Source: an uncultured Erysipelotrichaceae bacterium
GTDB lineage: Bacteria; Bacillota_I; Bacilli_A; RFN20; CAG-826
Reading direction: 5' to 3'
DNA length: 64,000 bases
Assembly: GCA_902785645.1 (NCBI GenBank)
Contig: CACZZG010000003.1
Span: 1 to 64,000 of the forward strand
Shown: positions 53,441 to 61,574 of the stretch, piece by piece
Position numbering within the stretch: the stretch's first letter is position 1
Layout: every line of letters starts with the position of its first letter
The notes under the pieces: generated by a model
Told to the model about the DNA's origin: nothing
Databases searched by the model: none
What the model saw: only the letters and a program-made list of their open reading frames with translations
Made by a program: the position numbers and the translations under genes

Positions 53441-54661
53441 ATGTCCCGTAAATATAAGAGAATATTCGTCATCGTTGCTGACTCTGCCGGTATCGGCGCA
53501 ATGCCAGATGCTGACAAGTTTTTCAACGCAGGTCACAATGATGTTGGAAGCAATACTTTTGTTCATATTTCAGAAAAAATGCCAAATGGCTTAAATATTC
53601 CAACAATGAACTCTTGGGGAATTCACGATTTGGACAATAACATTAAAGGCACATCAAAAGTCGATCATCCACATGCATTTGTGGCTCGTTCACAAGAAAA
53701 AAGCAATGGAAAAGACACGATGACAGGCCACTGGGAAATGATGGGAGTTTACACTACAAAACCATTCCAAACATTCACAGATTCAGGCTTCCCAAAAGAA
53801 CTTATTGATGAATTAGAAGAGAAAACCGGACATAAAGTTATCGGAAACTATGCTTCAAGCGGAACAGAAATCCTTGTGAAGCTTGGCGAAGAACAAAAAA
53901 GAGACAATTCTTTAATCGTTTATACATCCGCAGATAGCGTTTTACAAATCGCTGCACACGAAGAAACCACATCAGTTGAAGAATTATATCGCTGCTGCGA
54001 TATTGCTCGTGAAATCTGTATGAAACCAGAATGGATGGTGGGAAGAATCATCGCTCGTCCATTCATTGGCACAAACGCAAGCGACTTCAAACGTGTGACT
54101 GCTCATCGTCATGACTTGGCGTTAAAGCCTCCAGTGAAAACCGTAATGAATATCATGCAAGAAAACGGCTTCATGGTTGACTGCGTTGGTAAGATTGGTG
54201 ATATCTTTGATGGCTATGGTGTCGTTAAAACTCAAAAGACATCTTCTAATGAAGATGGCATGGATAAAACAATTGCTGAAGCTAGAGATTTTGACTTCAC
54301 AGGCATGTGCTTTGTGAACCTTGTTGAATTCGATAGTGAATATGGTCATAGAAGAAATCCTGTTGGCTATGGTGAATGTTTAGAAGCCTTTGATAAGAGA
54401 CTTGCTGAATTAGTTAGCGTCCTTAAAGAAGACGACCTTGTTATCGTAACAGCCGACCACGGAAACGATCCAACATGGTACGGCACAGATCATACACGTG
54501 AGAAGGTTCCTTTCTTAATGTTCTCAAAATCAATTAAAACCGGTCGTTATTTGGATGAGAGAATGACCTTTGGCGATATCGGCGCAACAATCTTGAAAAA
54601 CTTTGGTTTAGAGAAGCCTGATAATTTATTAGGCAATCCAATCGAAGAATTGTTCGAATAA
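53441..54661 (+). CDS. deoB: Phosphopentomutase
   Basis: A 406-residue alkaline-phosphatase-superfamily mutase interconverting (deoxy)ribose-1- and -5-phosphate in nucleoside salvage. Metal ligands are visible in VADSAGIGAMPDA, GKDTMTGHWEM, NLVEFDSEYGHRR and TADHGNDPTW. AAAGGAG is the SD. No nucleoside phosphorylase gene is adjacent. An AT-rich -10-like box after xerD may be its own promoter. Confidence 0.96.
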   Translation: MSRKYKRIFVIVADSAGIGAMPDADKFFNAGHNDVGSNTFVHISEKMPNGLNIPTMNSWGIHDLDNNIKGTSKVDHPHAFVARSQEKSNGKDTMTGHWEMMGVYTTKPFQTFTDSGFPKELIDELEEKTGHKVIGNYASSGTEILVKLGEEQKRDNSLIVYTSADSVLQIAAHEETTSVEELYRCCDIAREICMKPEWMVGRIIARPFIGTNASDFKRVTAHRHDLALKPPVKTVMNIMQENGFMVDCVGKIGDIFDGYGVVKTQKTSSNEDGMDKTIAEARDFDFTGMCFVNLVEFDSEYGHRRNPVGYGECLEAFDKRLAELVSVLKEDDLVIVTADHGNDPTWYGTDHTREKVPFLMFSKSIKTGRYLDERMTFGDIGATILKNFGLEKPDNLLGNPIEELFE

Positions 54662-54684
54662 AAAATATTATTTTATAAATAAAA

Positions 54685-54711
54685 TAAAAGTTGCTTCGGC
54701 AACTTTTTTTG
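54685..54711 (+). terminator. deoB terminator with UUCG tetraloop
   Basis: AAAGTTGC-TTCG-GCAACTTT followed by a T run, with the extra-stable C(UUCG)G loop. The T run merges with TTGACA of the next promoter. Confidence 0.93.
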
Positions 54712-54742
54712 ACAAAAGTAGTGGAACTTTTCCCTATATATT
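54709..54742 (+). promoter_or_regulatory. Promoter with long spacer and inverted repeat ahead of the MazF-like gene
   Basis: Consensus TTGACA (54709-54714) is followed by TATATA (54735-54740) only after 20 bp. The spacer contains AAAAGT-N6-ACTTTT (54714-54731). Over-long spacers with a dyad are seen in regulator-controlled promoters. Confidence 0.55.
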
Positions 54743-54762
54743 GGTGGGGAGAAGAAAAAAAT

Positions 54763-55323
54763 ATGGATAAATTTTCACTCGAAAGAACTGACTTAAATTC
54801 ATTCGGCACAAAGGCCAGTATTCGAAAAGAAGGAATGCGTGATCAATTAGAATGGATTAAAAGACAACTTGAATACGCATCGTTCTCTGAGAAGTTCGAA
54901 TTGCGATTTGACTTAAAGCAAGGAGAGATTTACGAAATAGATTGGGGCATCAATATCAATGCTGAATTTTCCAATCGTCACTTTGGAGTTGTGCTCGTTG
55001 ATTCCGATGCGACAAACCCATTAGTTACAGTCTGTCCGCTTAAAACAAATCATGGCTCGATACATCCGACAAACGATGTTGATTTGGGTTTTATCAGAGC
55101 CATCAACAACGCCAAAAGCACAGTGGCGGTAATCAATCAAATAAGAACAATTGATAAGCTAAGAATCTATACAAAAAGATCCATCTCAAGGCCAAGCGAA
55201 AGAAGACTTTACGACAGTGAAGATAATGAAAATATAGAGATAATGAGGTTAGAAAACGACAAGTTTTTGAAACTTATGAACGCTTACTTTTCTTATTTAA
55301 ACTCAAAAAATCAATGGAAGTAG
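54763..55323 (+). CDS. MazF/PemK-like protein with N-terminal helical extension
   Basis: 186 residues. Residues about 52-186 show a PemK/MazF-like beta-barrel pattern: KQGEIYEIDWGININAEFSNRHFGVVLVDS, LVTVCPLKTNHG and a late STVAVINQIRTIDKLRI. Such proteins are usually mRNA endoribonuclease toxins. The first 50 residues are charged and helical and are not part of a normal 110-120-residue MazF. No separate antitoxin gene is adjacent, so the extension may regulate activity or this may be a non-toxin relative. The ATG at 54763 follows GGGGAG; an in-frame start at 54691 lies in the deoB terminator. Confidence 0.75.
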   Translation: MDKFSLERTDLNSFGTKASIRKEGMRDQLEWIKRQLEYASFSEKFELRFDLKQGEIYEIDWGININAEFSNRHFGVVLVDSDATNPLVTVCPLKTNHGSIHPTNDVDLGFIRAINNAKSTVAVINQIRTIDKLRIYTKRSISRPSERRLYDSEDNENIEIMRLENDKFLKLMNAYFSYLNSKNQWK

Positions 55324-55331
55324 TGCTTTTC

Positions 55332-55361
55332 ATTAGTAGCAAATTAGTACATTTTTTAGTA
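55332..55361 (+). repeat. Phased ATTAGTA repeats after the MazF-like gene (three units)
   Basis: ATTAGTA at 55332 and 55343 (11 bp apart), then TTTAGTA at 55355 (12 bp on). Same motif as upstream of dxs, but in the intergenic region between two convergent genes. Confidence 0.6.
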
Positions 55362-55544
55362 GATTAAGGCTGTTTCCGTTTGTGGAAAAGTCGGTCTTTA
55401 ATATGTTGAAAACACTTAGATAATTGTAAAGATTTAAAGCATTCTTAATACTTTACTATGTAACTAAATTCTTTGGTTAACATAATGGAAATTATACGAA
55501 GTAGGTAATTTTCATCACTTTTTCACAAGTTCTTAGTGGATAAA
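55362..55544. other. Intergenic region with no recognised gene
   Basis: The spacer between convergent genes (55324-55589) is 266 bp. Apart from the repeats and the nadD terminator it holds only AT-rich sequence with short stop-rich frames and three DnaA-box-like near-matches. I see no convincing RNA gene. Confidence 0.5.
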
Positions 55545-55545
55545 G

Positions 55546-55570
55546 AAAAAAGACATCTGTGTGATGCCTT
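55546..55570 (-). terminator. Terminator of the yqeG-nadD operon
   Basis: On the minus strand GGCATC-ACACA-GATGTC is followed by six T, 20 bases after the nadD-yqeK stop. Confidence 0.82.
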
Positions 55571-55589
55571 CTCTTATTAATCCTTTTTG

Positions 55590-56672
55590 TTATAAATATT
55601 GCTTAAAGCATTTGAAGGTTAATGGATTTTCTATTGATTTTTCTTTGCTGACAAGGAAATCTTTGTTTGCTTGCAAGACTGTTTTGAATCCTGAATCAAT
55701 GCCGTTCATCATTGCGTTTATCAATTCTGAAGAGTCAAAACCACGTGTTGGTTCAATCTTATCTGATGCGTAAATTATCTTAGCGAGTTCACACATATTT
55801 TCGTTGCCCGTTGAGTGAAATTCTATGGCCTCGATAATGTCTTGATCTTCAATTTCAAATAAAGTTTTTGCAATCGCAGCACCCGCAAATTGATGATAAG
55901 CAAACTCTGGTTGTTCACTAAATTCCGGGAAGTATTTTTGCGTTAATCCTTTTTGTTTAGATAACGGAATGTCTTTTCCGACATCATGGAACAGACCTGC
56001 GATATATGCTTTAATTGGATTTTTGACTTTATTGGCTTTAGCAATCTGATAAGCCGTCTTAGCGACAGACTTTGAATGAGACAACCTATGGGGTGTTTCC
56101 ATCTCATTTAACTTTTTCATACCCTCATATAAATCGTTTTCCACAATGTAAAACAATACCTCGTCAGGCAAATCAAAGTTTTTCAGTTCTCTTATTCTTG
56201 TTGATGATACGTCAATTCCACCACCATTAATCTCTAACATATTAAATTCTTTAATATTATCTTCATTTAGAGTAAATCCTGGCCTATTGAAAAAGACAAT
56301 ATGCACTATTTTTGATAATTCTAAAGCGTCTTTCCAACGATGGAACTCATTAACTTGGTCTGCACCAATTAGATAAAAAAGATTATCGTTAGGATATAAT
56401 TCACGGAAATGTTTAGCGGTATCTATAGAATAATTAACTTTTTCTCCACTATTGATTTCGTATTTATCAATAAAGAAGTCCGGATGGCCTTCTATTGCCA
56501 ATCTCAGCATATTGATTTTGTCGCTTGTGGGCGCCGAAACTTCTTTCCACACTGAAATACGCGCCGGGACAAAGATTACTTGTCCGTTGAGCGCTTTTGC
56601 GGCTTTTTCCGCCATATTAATATGCCCGTTATGCACAGGATCAAAAGCACCACCAAAAATTATTCTGTTCAT
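55590..56672 (-). CDS. nadD: NadD-YqeK fusion: nicotinate-nucleotide adenylyltransferase plus HD phosphohydrolase
   Basis: 360 residues. Residues 1-190 are NadD: FGGAFDPVHNGH holds the nucleotidyl-transfer motif, then ISVWKE, YLIGADQVNEFHRW and VSSTRIRE. Residues about 195-360 are a YqeK-type HD domain (HSKSVAKTAYQIA, GLFHDVGKD, IEFHSTG, IIYASDKIEPTRGF), a family shown to hydrolyse Ap4A. In Bacillus the two are separate adjacent genes; here they are joined in one reading frame. Last gene of the yqeG-yqeH-yhbY-nadD operon; rsfS does not follow. Confidence 0.94.
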   Translation of the reverse strand: MNRIIFGGAFDPVHNGHINMAEKAAKALNGQVIFVPARISVWKEVSAPTSDKINMLRLAIEGHPDFFIDKYEINSGEKVNYSIDTAKHFRELYPNDNLFYLIGADQVNEFHRWKDALELSKIVHIVFFNRPGFTLNEDNIKEFNMLEINGGGIDVSSTRIRELKNFDLPDEVLFYIVENDLYEGMKKLNEMETPHRLSHSKSVAKTAYQIAKANKVKNPIKAYIAGLFHDVGKDIPLSKQKGLTQKYFPEFSEQPEFAYHQFAGAAIAKTLFEIEDQDIIEAIEFHSTGNENMCELAKIIYASDKIEPTRGFDSSELINAMMNGIDSGFKTVLQANKDFLVSKEKSIENPLTFKCFKQYL

Positions 56673-56966
56673 TTATTTGGATAATTTGATTTTGTGATTA
56701 GTTTTACTGAATCGATATAAAACTATGACTCGACCAACAACTTGGACGATTTCTGCATTTAGACGTGAAGACAAATCTAAAGCAAGTTCCATAATTGGGA
56801 CTTCAACAGCCTTCATGACATCGATTTTAATTAATTCACGAGCCGTAAGAGCTTTATCGAGCATTGCGACGACTGTGTCGCTAATCTCGTTCTTACCAAC
56901 TTGATATTTGGTATCTAGAGTGCTCGCCAAAGCCTTGAGTTGTCTTTTTTCATTTGAAGTAAGCAT
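56673..56966 (-). CDS. yhbY: YhbY/CRS1-domain RNA-binding protein
   Basis: A 97-residue KH-like ribosome-assembly protein (MLTSNEKRQLKALASTLDTKYQVGKNEISDTVVAMLDKALTARELIKIDV ... VQVVGRVIVLYR). The GxxG-type loop YQVGKNEIS is present. It ends immediately before nadD and starts five bases after yqeH. Confidence 0.95.
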   Translation of the reverse strand: MLTSNEKRQLKALASTLDTKYQVGKNEISDTVVAMLDKALTARELIKIDVMKAVEVPIMELALDLSSRLNAEIVQVVGRVIVLYRFSKTNHKIKLSK

Positions 56967-56971
56967 ATTTA

Positions 56972-58114
56972 TTACCTCAATTTAGCAAGTGATTCCTTAA
57001 GCGCAGCGCCTTTCGGGAACATAACACGAATGATTTGTCCTTTTGCGACAAAGGAAATCCAACCAAGTCCTTCAACAGAGATGTCATGGACTTGACCATC
57101 GTTTTCCATTGTGTACTCAAAGAAATCATAGTCACGGAAGGAAGTGATACGTTCACTAACTGGTCTTAAAGAACGTTTTCTATTATTTTCTTCAATAAAT
57201 TCTGAAACTTTATCAGCCGCAAGCTTTTTGATCTCAACGCCTTCGGCACAGTAGAACTTAATCGCGGTTGGCTTTCCGGAGAATAATTCAAAATAGCCCA
57301 AAGATCCTGCTGCTAAAGCATCGCCTTTTGCGAGAGTGCGGTAATGAGTTTCAATTTTTCTTCTTGGGATAATAAGCTTTTGGACATCCTTCTCAACTTT
57401 TCCCACAACGGATGTTGCAAGAGAGAATCCAGGAAGTTCATAAATGAAGGATGAGTTACTTAGTGGAATGCTCATGACTTTAACGTTTGTGCCACGATAG
57501 TTTTCTGTCTTGATTGGCCATTTTGTCTTGTTGTTATAGTATTTGAACATTCTGTTGATCAATGATGTCTTGCCGGACATCTTAGAACCGATTAAGTAAA
57601 TATCATGAGCTTTTCTTGCTTCGTTGTATTTTTTCATTAATTCAACGATATCAACATTATCTTCATTTCCTAGGATTGTAACTGAATCTGGAACAATACC
57701 AACTTCTTCAAAACGTTCGTTGAGGAAGCGAATTAATGTTTCGTCTTTGATGAGAGAGGAGAATAAGTCTCTGTGAGTTCCGATGACCGCAACCTTGAGT
57801 TTCTTCATCTTCTTGGCGAGTTCAGGATTGATGGTTCCGTTAAAAGCAAATAAATCAACAACCCAAATAATGTAGGCGTCTGTAGCGACTGCATCATCAA
57901 GAATTTTAATCATTGCCTTATCAATGTTTTGCTCGAGTGCACCTGTATTAATGCCTTTCATGAAATCGAAACACTTTTGACAATACAAAACTTGGCCATC
58001 CCCAGTATAGTTTTCTAATAACTCTTCCGGGATGTAACCTGATTCGTTTTTCTTTTTGCTTTGCAACACTGCACCGCAGTTGTAGCAACGCATGACTCTT
58101 CTAACTTTTCCCAT
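56972..58114 (-). CDS. yqeH: YqeH-family ribosome-assembly protein with degenerate GTPase motifs
   Basis: 380 residues with an N-terminal zinc finger (CYNCG ... CQKCF) and a circularly permuted GTPase domain. The P-loop GSKMSGKTSLIN is intact. However, the guanine-specificity motif reads THRD (VIGTHRDLF) instead of NKxD, and the G3 motif reads ELPG instead of DTPG. The C-terminal RNA-binding region is present. YqeH normally acts in 30S assembly. GGAGG precedes the ATG. It overlaps yqeG by 14 bases. Confidence 0.9.
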   Translation of the reverse strand: MGKVRRVMRCYNCGAVLQSKKKNESGYIPEELLENYTGDGQVLYCQKCFDFMKGINTGALEQNIDKAMIKILDDAVATDAYIIWVVDLFAFNGTINPELAKKMKKLKVAVIGTHRDLFSSLIKDETLIRFLNERFEEVGIVPDSVTILGNEDNVDIVELMKKYNEARKAHDIYLIGSKMSGKTSLINRMFKYYNNKTKWPIKTENYRGTNVKVMSIPLSNSSFIYELPGFSLATSVVGKVEKDVQKLIIPRRKIETHYRTLAKGDALAAGSLGYFELFSGKPTAIKFYCAEGVEIKKLAADKVSEFIEENNRKRSLRPVSERITSFRDYDFFEYTMENDGQVHDISVEGLGWISFVAKGQIIRVMFPKGAALKESLAKLR

Positions 58115-58634
58115 AAATGACCCTCCAGTCTATTAGGTTGCCTTTTTTGGCATGGTGTTTTCTTATTAATCTTCCAAATATTCGATTGAAATGAGTTGTC
58201 CATTGATCCTCTTTAACGATTTTATCTGTTAGGATAACTCTAATTCCCACTCGCTTTGCGGCAGCGACATCTGTAATCATTTGATCACCAACGAACATGA
58301 TGTCATCAAGATTCCAACCATTCTTTTTGATGAACTTCTTGATTCTGAACCCAAATGGCTTGGCCGCGCTATTGATGTATTGAACTCCAACATCGTTTGC
58401 GTATGTTCTTACGCGCTTGCCCCTGTTATTAGAAACGATAATTGGCAATATGCCAGCCTTTCTAATATTGTTGATAAGTTCAACAGCTCTTTCGGTTGGA
58501 TGATATAAGCGATAACTATCAAGCGTATTATCAAGATCCATTAATAAAACTTTAACGTTTTGTTGTTTGAAGAAATTGATATCTATATCATAGATAGATT
58601 TGGCAACAGCGAATGGAACATATTTGTTTTTCAT
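58101..58634 (-). CDS. yqeG: YqeG-family HAD phosphatase
   Basis: A 177-residue HAD class IIIA phosphatase. LLMDLDNTLDSYR is motif I with both Asp, IVSNNRGKR is motif II, KPFGFRIKKFI holds motif III Lys, and VGDQMITDVAAAKRVG is motif IV. It heads the yqeG-yqeH-yhbY-nadD operon conserved in Firmicutes. aroE, usually between yqeH and yhbY, is absent. Confidence 0.94.
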   Translation of the reverse strand: MKNKYVPFAVAKSIYDIDINFFKQQNVKVLLMDLDNTLDSYRLYHPTERAVELINNIRKAGILPIIVSNNRGKRVRTYANDVGVQYINSAAKPFGFRIKKFIKKNGWNLDDIMFVGDQMITDVAAAKRVGIRVILTDKIVKEDQWTTHFNRIFGRLIRKHHAKKGNLIDWRVIYGKS

Positions 58635-58644
58635 AATATCTAGT

Positions 58645-58681
58645 TCTATTGTAAATGGAAAAGTCTAAAAAATATAGACTT
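58645..58681 (-). promoter_or_regulatory. Possible yqeG promoter region with hairpin
   Basis: On the minus strand TACAAT lies about 13-20 bases before the ATG. Upstream is a perfect inverted repeat AAGTCTA-N7-TAGACTT (58661-58681). No good -35 is visible, so the dyad may be an operator or a transcript-end remnant. Confidence 0.4.
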
Positions 58682-58776
58682 TATTATTTTTAGTAAATCA
58701 AAAAACAAGCAGTTTAGAAAGAAGCATAATATTAAATTAACTTTTTACAGATAAAGGAAAACTATATTACAAATCA

Positions 58777-58813
58777 GAAAAACAAAAGCCGCATCCTTGT
58801 TTGGAAACGGCTC
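58777..58813 (-). terminator. parEC operon terminator
   Basis: AGCCG (58787-58791) pairs with CGGCT (58808-58812), with an inner CC/GG pair. On the minus strand the stem is followed by T-rich sequence. Confidence 0.7.
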
Positions 58814-58844
58814 TTTTTGAGCAATTTTCGTTGTAGTAAAAATC

Positions 58845-58862
58845 TACTAATAAACTACTAAT
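58845..58862 (+). repeat. 11-bp-phased TACTAAT repeats after parC (two units)
   Basis: TACTAAT at 58845 and 58856, exactly 11 bp apart, with an inverted TAGTA at 58834. They lie between the parC stop codon and its terminator. Confidence 0.55.
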
Positions 58863-58890
58863 TCTAACATGTTACACTTTAGTGTATTTT

Positions 58891-61572
58891 TTATTCATCA
58901 TCATCGATGTCAAAGATGGAAATTTGTTCGAATGATTTTTGTTCTTTTTTCTCTTGTTTTGGAGTTTCAACAGGTGCAGAAACTTCTTCATTTTCCACTT
59001 TTGGCTCATCGTTTTCCACTATTTCTTCAATAGTTTGTTGTTCCATGGCGACTTCTTTTTTGTCTTCTGGTTTTTCCTTTACAATGATTGGATGAGTGAC
59101 TGTTTTCTTGTTAATTGATTCGATTGTTGTATCAATTACACAGCTAACAGATGTACGAGCAGGAATATCAATATTCTTTTTCGCATATCTAGCTTCAGTT
59201 TGTCTAAAGTCATCTATCGTAAGGCGATAAACACTGTTATCACTGAGATAGAGATTTAATTTTATTAAATCTAAATCTTTATTTATCTTAATTCCACCGA
59301 TGACTCGATGTTGATCACCTTTGAAGGATGGACACACTTCTTGAGTCTTTCCTAAGCGCGCGGTGCGTGTCATCTTATTAATATCTATAACTCTTTGATG
59401 ACCTTTGTCAGTAATTATAGCGATTTTCGCTCTTTCGGCCTCATCAAAGGACAATAATGCCACAGCTTGATTCTTGCCAAGTCCAGCAACTGATTTAACT
59501 CCACCGGCCTTAGAACCGAGAATTGTTAATTCGTTTTCATTGAAGAATGTAGCATAACCATTACTTGTTAAAACAAGTAAATCACTATTACCAGTTAGGA
59601 CTTGAACGCCTGTTACTTCATCACCACTTAATAGTTTCATGCATTTTGTTGGGCGTGAACGTTTCGCGGTTTCTATTGATGAAAGAGACATACGTTTGAT
59701 TTGACCAAATTTCGATAAGAAAGCGAGATAAACGTCACTTCTGATTTGGTGAACAGCGATGGCTTTGATGATTTTTTCACCAGGTGCAAAAGTCACTAAA
59801 TTATTGAGGTGGATACCTTCGTCTTTAAATCTATTTTCTGTCAATTTATGGACAGGAATACATGCATAGTTACCTATATTTGTAAAACAAATAAGGTAAT
59901 CAGTTGTTAATACTTGTCCAACCGCCACAATAACGTCTCCACTCTTCATGCCTGGAGCAGTATCATCTCCTGAACCTTTATAAGACTTCAAAGAACAACG
60001 TTTTGCATAGCCGTCACGAGAGACGACGACAATTGTTTCTTCTTCAGCAATTAATTGACGTTTATCAATTGGCATGTCGTCTTCTTTTTCTTGAATTTGA
60101 GTTCTTCTTTCATCCCCATATTTTTCAGAGATTTGTTTTAAATCTTTGATTAAAACACGGTTCAATTTATTTGGATCAGAAAGGATTCCATTGAGTTCTT
60201 CAATTGTTGAAATTAATTGTTTTTTCTCTGCTTCGAGTATTTCTTCATCTGTGTGACTCAATTTGTATAAAGGCATGGTCACAATGGCTTCCGCTTGTTC
60301 ATTTGAGAAGCCAAAATGTTTCATTAAATTAACTTTGCTGTCCGCTTTGTCTTTGCTCTTTCTAATGATATCAACGACTTCATTAATATAAAGCGAAGCT
60401 TTAATTAAACCTTCAACAATATGGAGTCTTGCTAAACTCTTTTCGAGATCAAATCTACTTTGTCTTGTGATAACATCAACTTGGTGTTCGATATAACTAT
60501 CAATAAAGTCGAGTAATGTTAATGTTTTTGGTCTTCCATTAACAATTGCCACCATATTTGCGGAGTATGTTGTGATTAAAGAGGTTTTGCTCTTTAAATA
60601 TCTTAGTAAAAGATCTGTTTTGGCGTCTTTTTTACAGTCAATAGCGATTCTAATACCCTTATAATCACTTTCGTCTCTGACTTCAATAAGGCCACTAACG
60701 GATTTTGCATGGATAATTTTGTCTATTTCATAGACAAGGTCTTTTTTGACCACTTTATAAGGTATTTCTGTGATGATTATTTGTTGATTGTCCTTGTTTT
60801 GCACGATTTCAGTTTTACTGGCAACTTCAATTCTTCCACGACCTGTTAAATAAATATTTTTAAGGCCTTCGGATTCATAAATAATGCCACCACCAGGGAA
60901 ATCTGGACCTTTCACAAATTCCATCAAATCTTCTGTTGTTGCGGTTTTGTGATTAATACGATAAATGATTGCCTCGATGACTTCTCTAAGGTTGTGTGGA
61001 GGGATTTCAGTTGCTAAAGCAACTGCAATACCTTCTGTACCATTACATAGTAAGTTTGGGAATCTTGATGGAAGGACAACAGGTTCAAACTCGGTATCAT
61101 CGAAATTGAGTTGCATATCAACTGTCTTTTTCTCGATATCTCTCACGAGTTCGTTGCTTAATTCGCTTAATCTAGATTCGGTATAACGATAAGCCGCTGG
61201 TGAGTCGCCATCAATAGAACCATTATTTCCTTGGAAGTCGATCAAAGGATATCTAACTTTCCAATCTTGGCTCATACGAGCCAAAGCTTCATAAATTGAT
61301 GTGTCACCATGTGGGTGGAATGTACCCATAACAGCACCAACTGTGTGAGCACATTTTTTGGTTGGTTTATTAAATGTATTTCCACTTTTATACATGGAAA
61401 AGATGATTCTTCTTTGAACAGGCTTCAAACCATCTCTAACATCTGGGATTGCACGATCTTGAATAACGTATTTAGCATATGTCGCATATCTATCACCCAT
61501 GACATCTTCAAGGGGCTCAACAGATATTTTTTCGTTGATAATCTCGACAACTTCTTCTTTTTTTCTTGCCAT
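58891..61572 (-). CDS. parC: DNA topoisomerase IV subunit A
   Basis: An 893-residue type IIA topoisomerase subunit that cuts and rejoins DNA for decatenation. The N-terminal winged helix and tower contain GDSPAAYRYTESRLS with the catalytic Tyr. The C-terminal beta-pinwheel lacks the GyrA box (QRRGGKG), which with its parE partner supports ParC. The last 60 residues form a Glu/Pro-rich acidic extension. AGGAGG precedes the ATG. It starts two bases after the parE stop. Confidence 0.93.
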   Translation of the reverse strand: MARKKEEVVEIINEKISVEPLEDVMGDRYATYAKYVIQDRAIPDVRDGLKPVQRRIIFSMYKSGNTFNKPTKKCAHTVGAVMGTFHPHGDTSIYEALARMSQDWKVRYPLIDFQGNNGSIDGDSPAAYRYTESRLSELSNELVRDIEKKTVDMQLNFDDTEFEPVVLPSRFPNLLCNGTEGIAVALATEIPPHNLREVIEAIIYRINHKTATTEDLMEFVKGPDFPGGGIIYESEGLKNIYLTGRGRIEVASKTEIVQNKDNQQIIITEIPYKVVKKDLVYEIDKIIHAKSVSGLIEVRDESDYKGIRIAIDCKKDAKTDLLLRYLKSKTSLITTYSANMVAIVNGRPKTLTLLDFIDSYIEHQVDVITRQSRFDLEKSLARLHIVEGLIKASLYINEVVDIIRKSKDKADSKVNLMKHFGFSNEQAEAIVTMPLYKLSHTDEEILEAEKKQLISTIEELNGILSDPNKLNRVLIKDLKQISEKYGDERRTQIQEKEDDMPIDKRQLIAEEETIVVVSRDGYAKRCSLKSYKGSGDDTAPGMKSGDVIVAVGQVLTTDYLICFTNIGNYACIPVHKLTENRFKDEGIHLNNLVTFAPGEKIIKAIAVHQIRSDVYLAFLSKFGQIKRMSLSSIETAKRSRPTKCMKLLSGDEVTGVQVLTGNSDLLVLTSNGYATFFNENELTILGSKAGGVKSVAGLGKNQAVALLSFDEAERAKIAIITDKGHQRVIDINKMTRTARLGKTQEVCPSFKGDQHRVIGGIKINKDLDLIKLNLYLSDNSVYRLTIDDFRQTEARYAKKNIDIPARTSVSCVIDTTIESINKKTVTHPIIVKEKPEDKKEVAMEQQTIEEIVENDEPKVENEEVSAPVETPKQEKKEQKSFEQISIFDIDDDE

Positions 61573-61574
61573 GA

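Noticed and set aside
53167-53526. Open frames of 119 and 85 codons on the minus strand across the 3' end of xerD
   Set aside because: They lie wholly over xerD and deoB, resemble no family and have no promoter or SD. They probably result from the unusual composition of this stretch.
54691-54762. Longer N-terminus for the MazF-like protein
   Set aside because: It would begin inside the deoB terminator and before the promoter -35 box.
55493-55502. TATACGAAGT resembling a loxP arm
   Set aside because: Only ten bases match, the second arm is missing, and a phage P1 site makes no sense here.
55381-55543. DnaA-box-like sites (TGTGGAAAA at 55381, TTTTTCACA at 55519, AGTGGATAA at 55535) suggesting an origin
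   Set aside because: None matches the TTATNCACA consensus exactly, there is no dnaA or dnaN nearby and no AT-rich 13-mer array. Three near-matches in AT-rich DNA are expected by chance.
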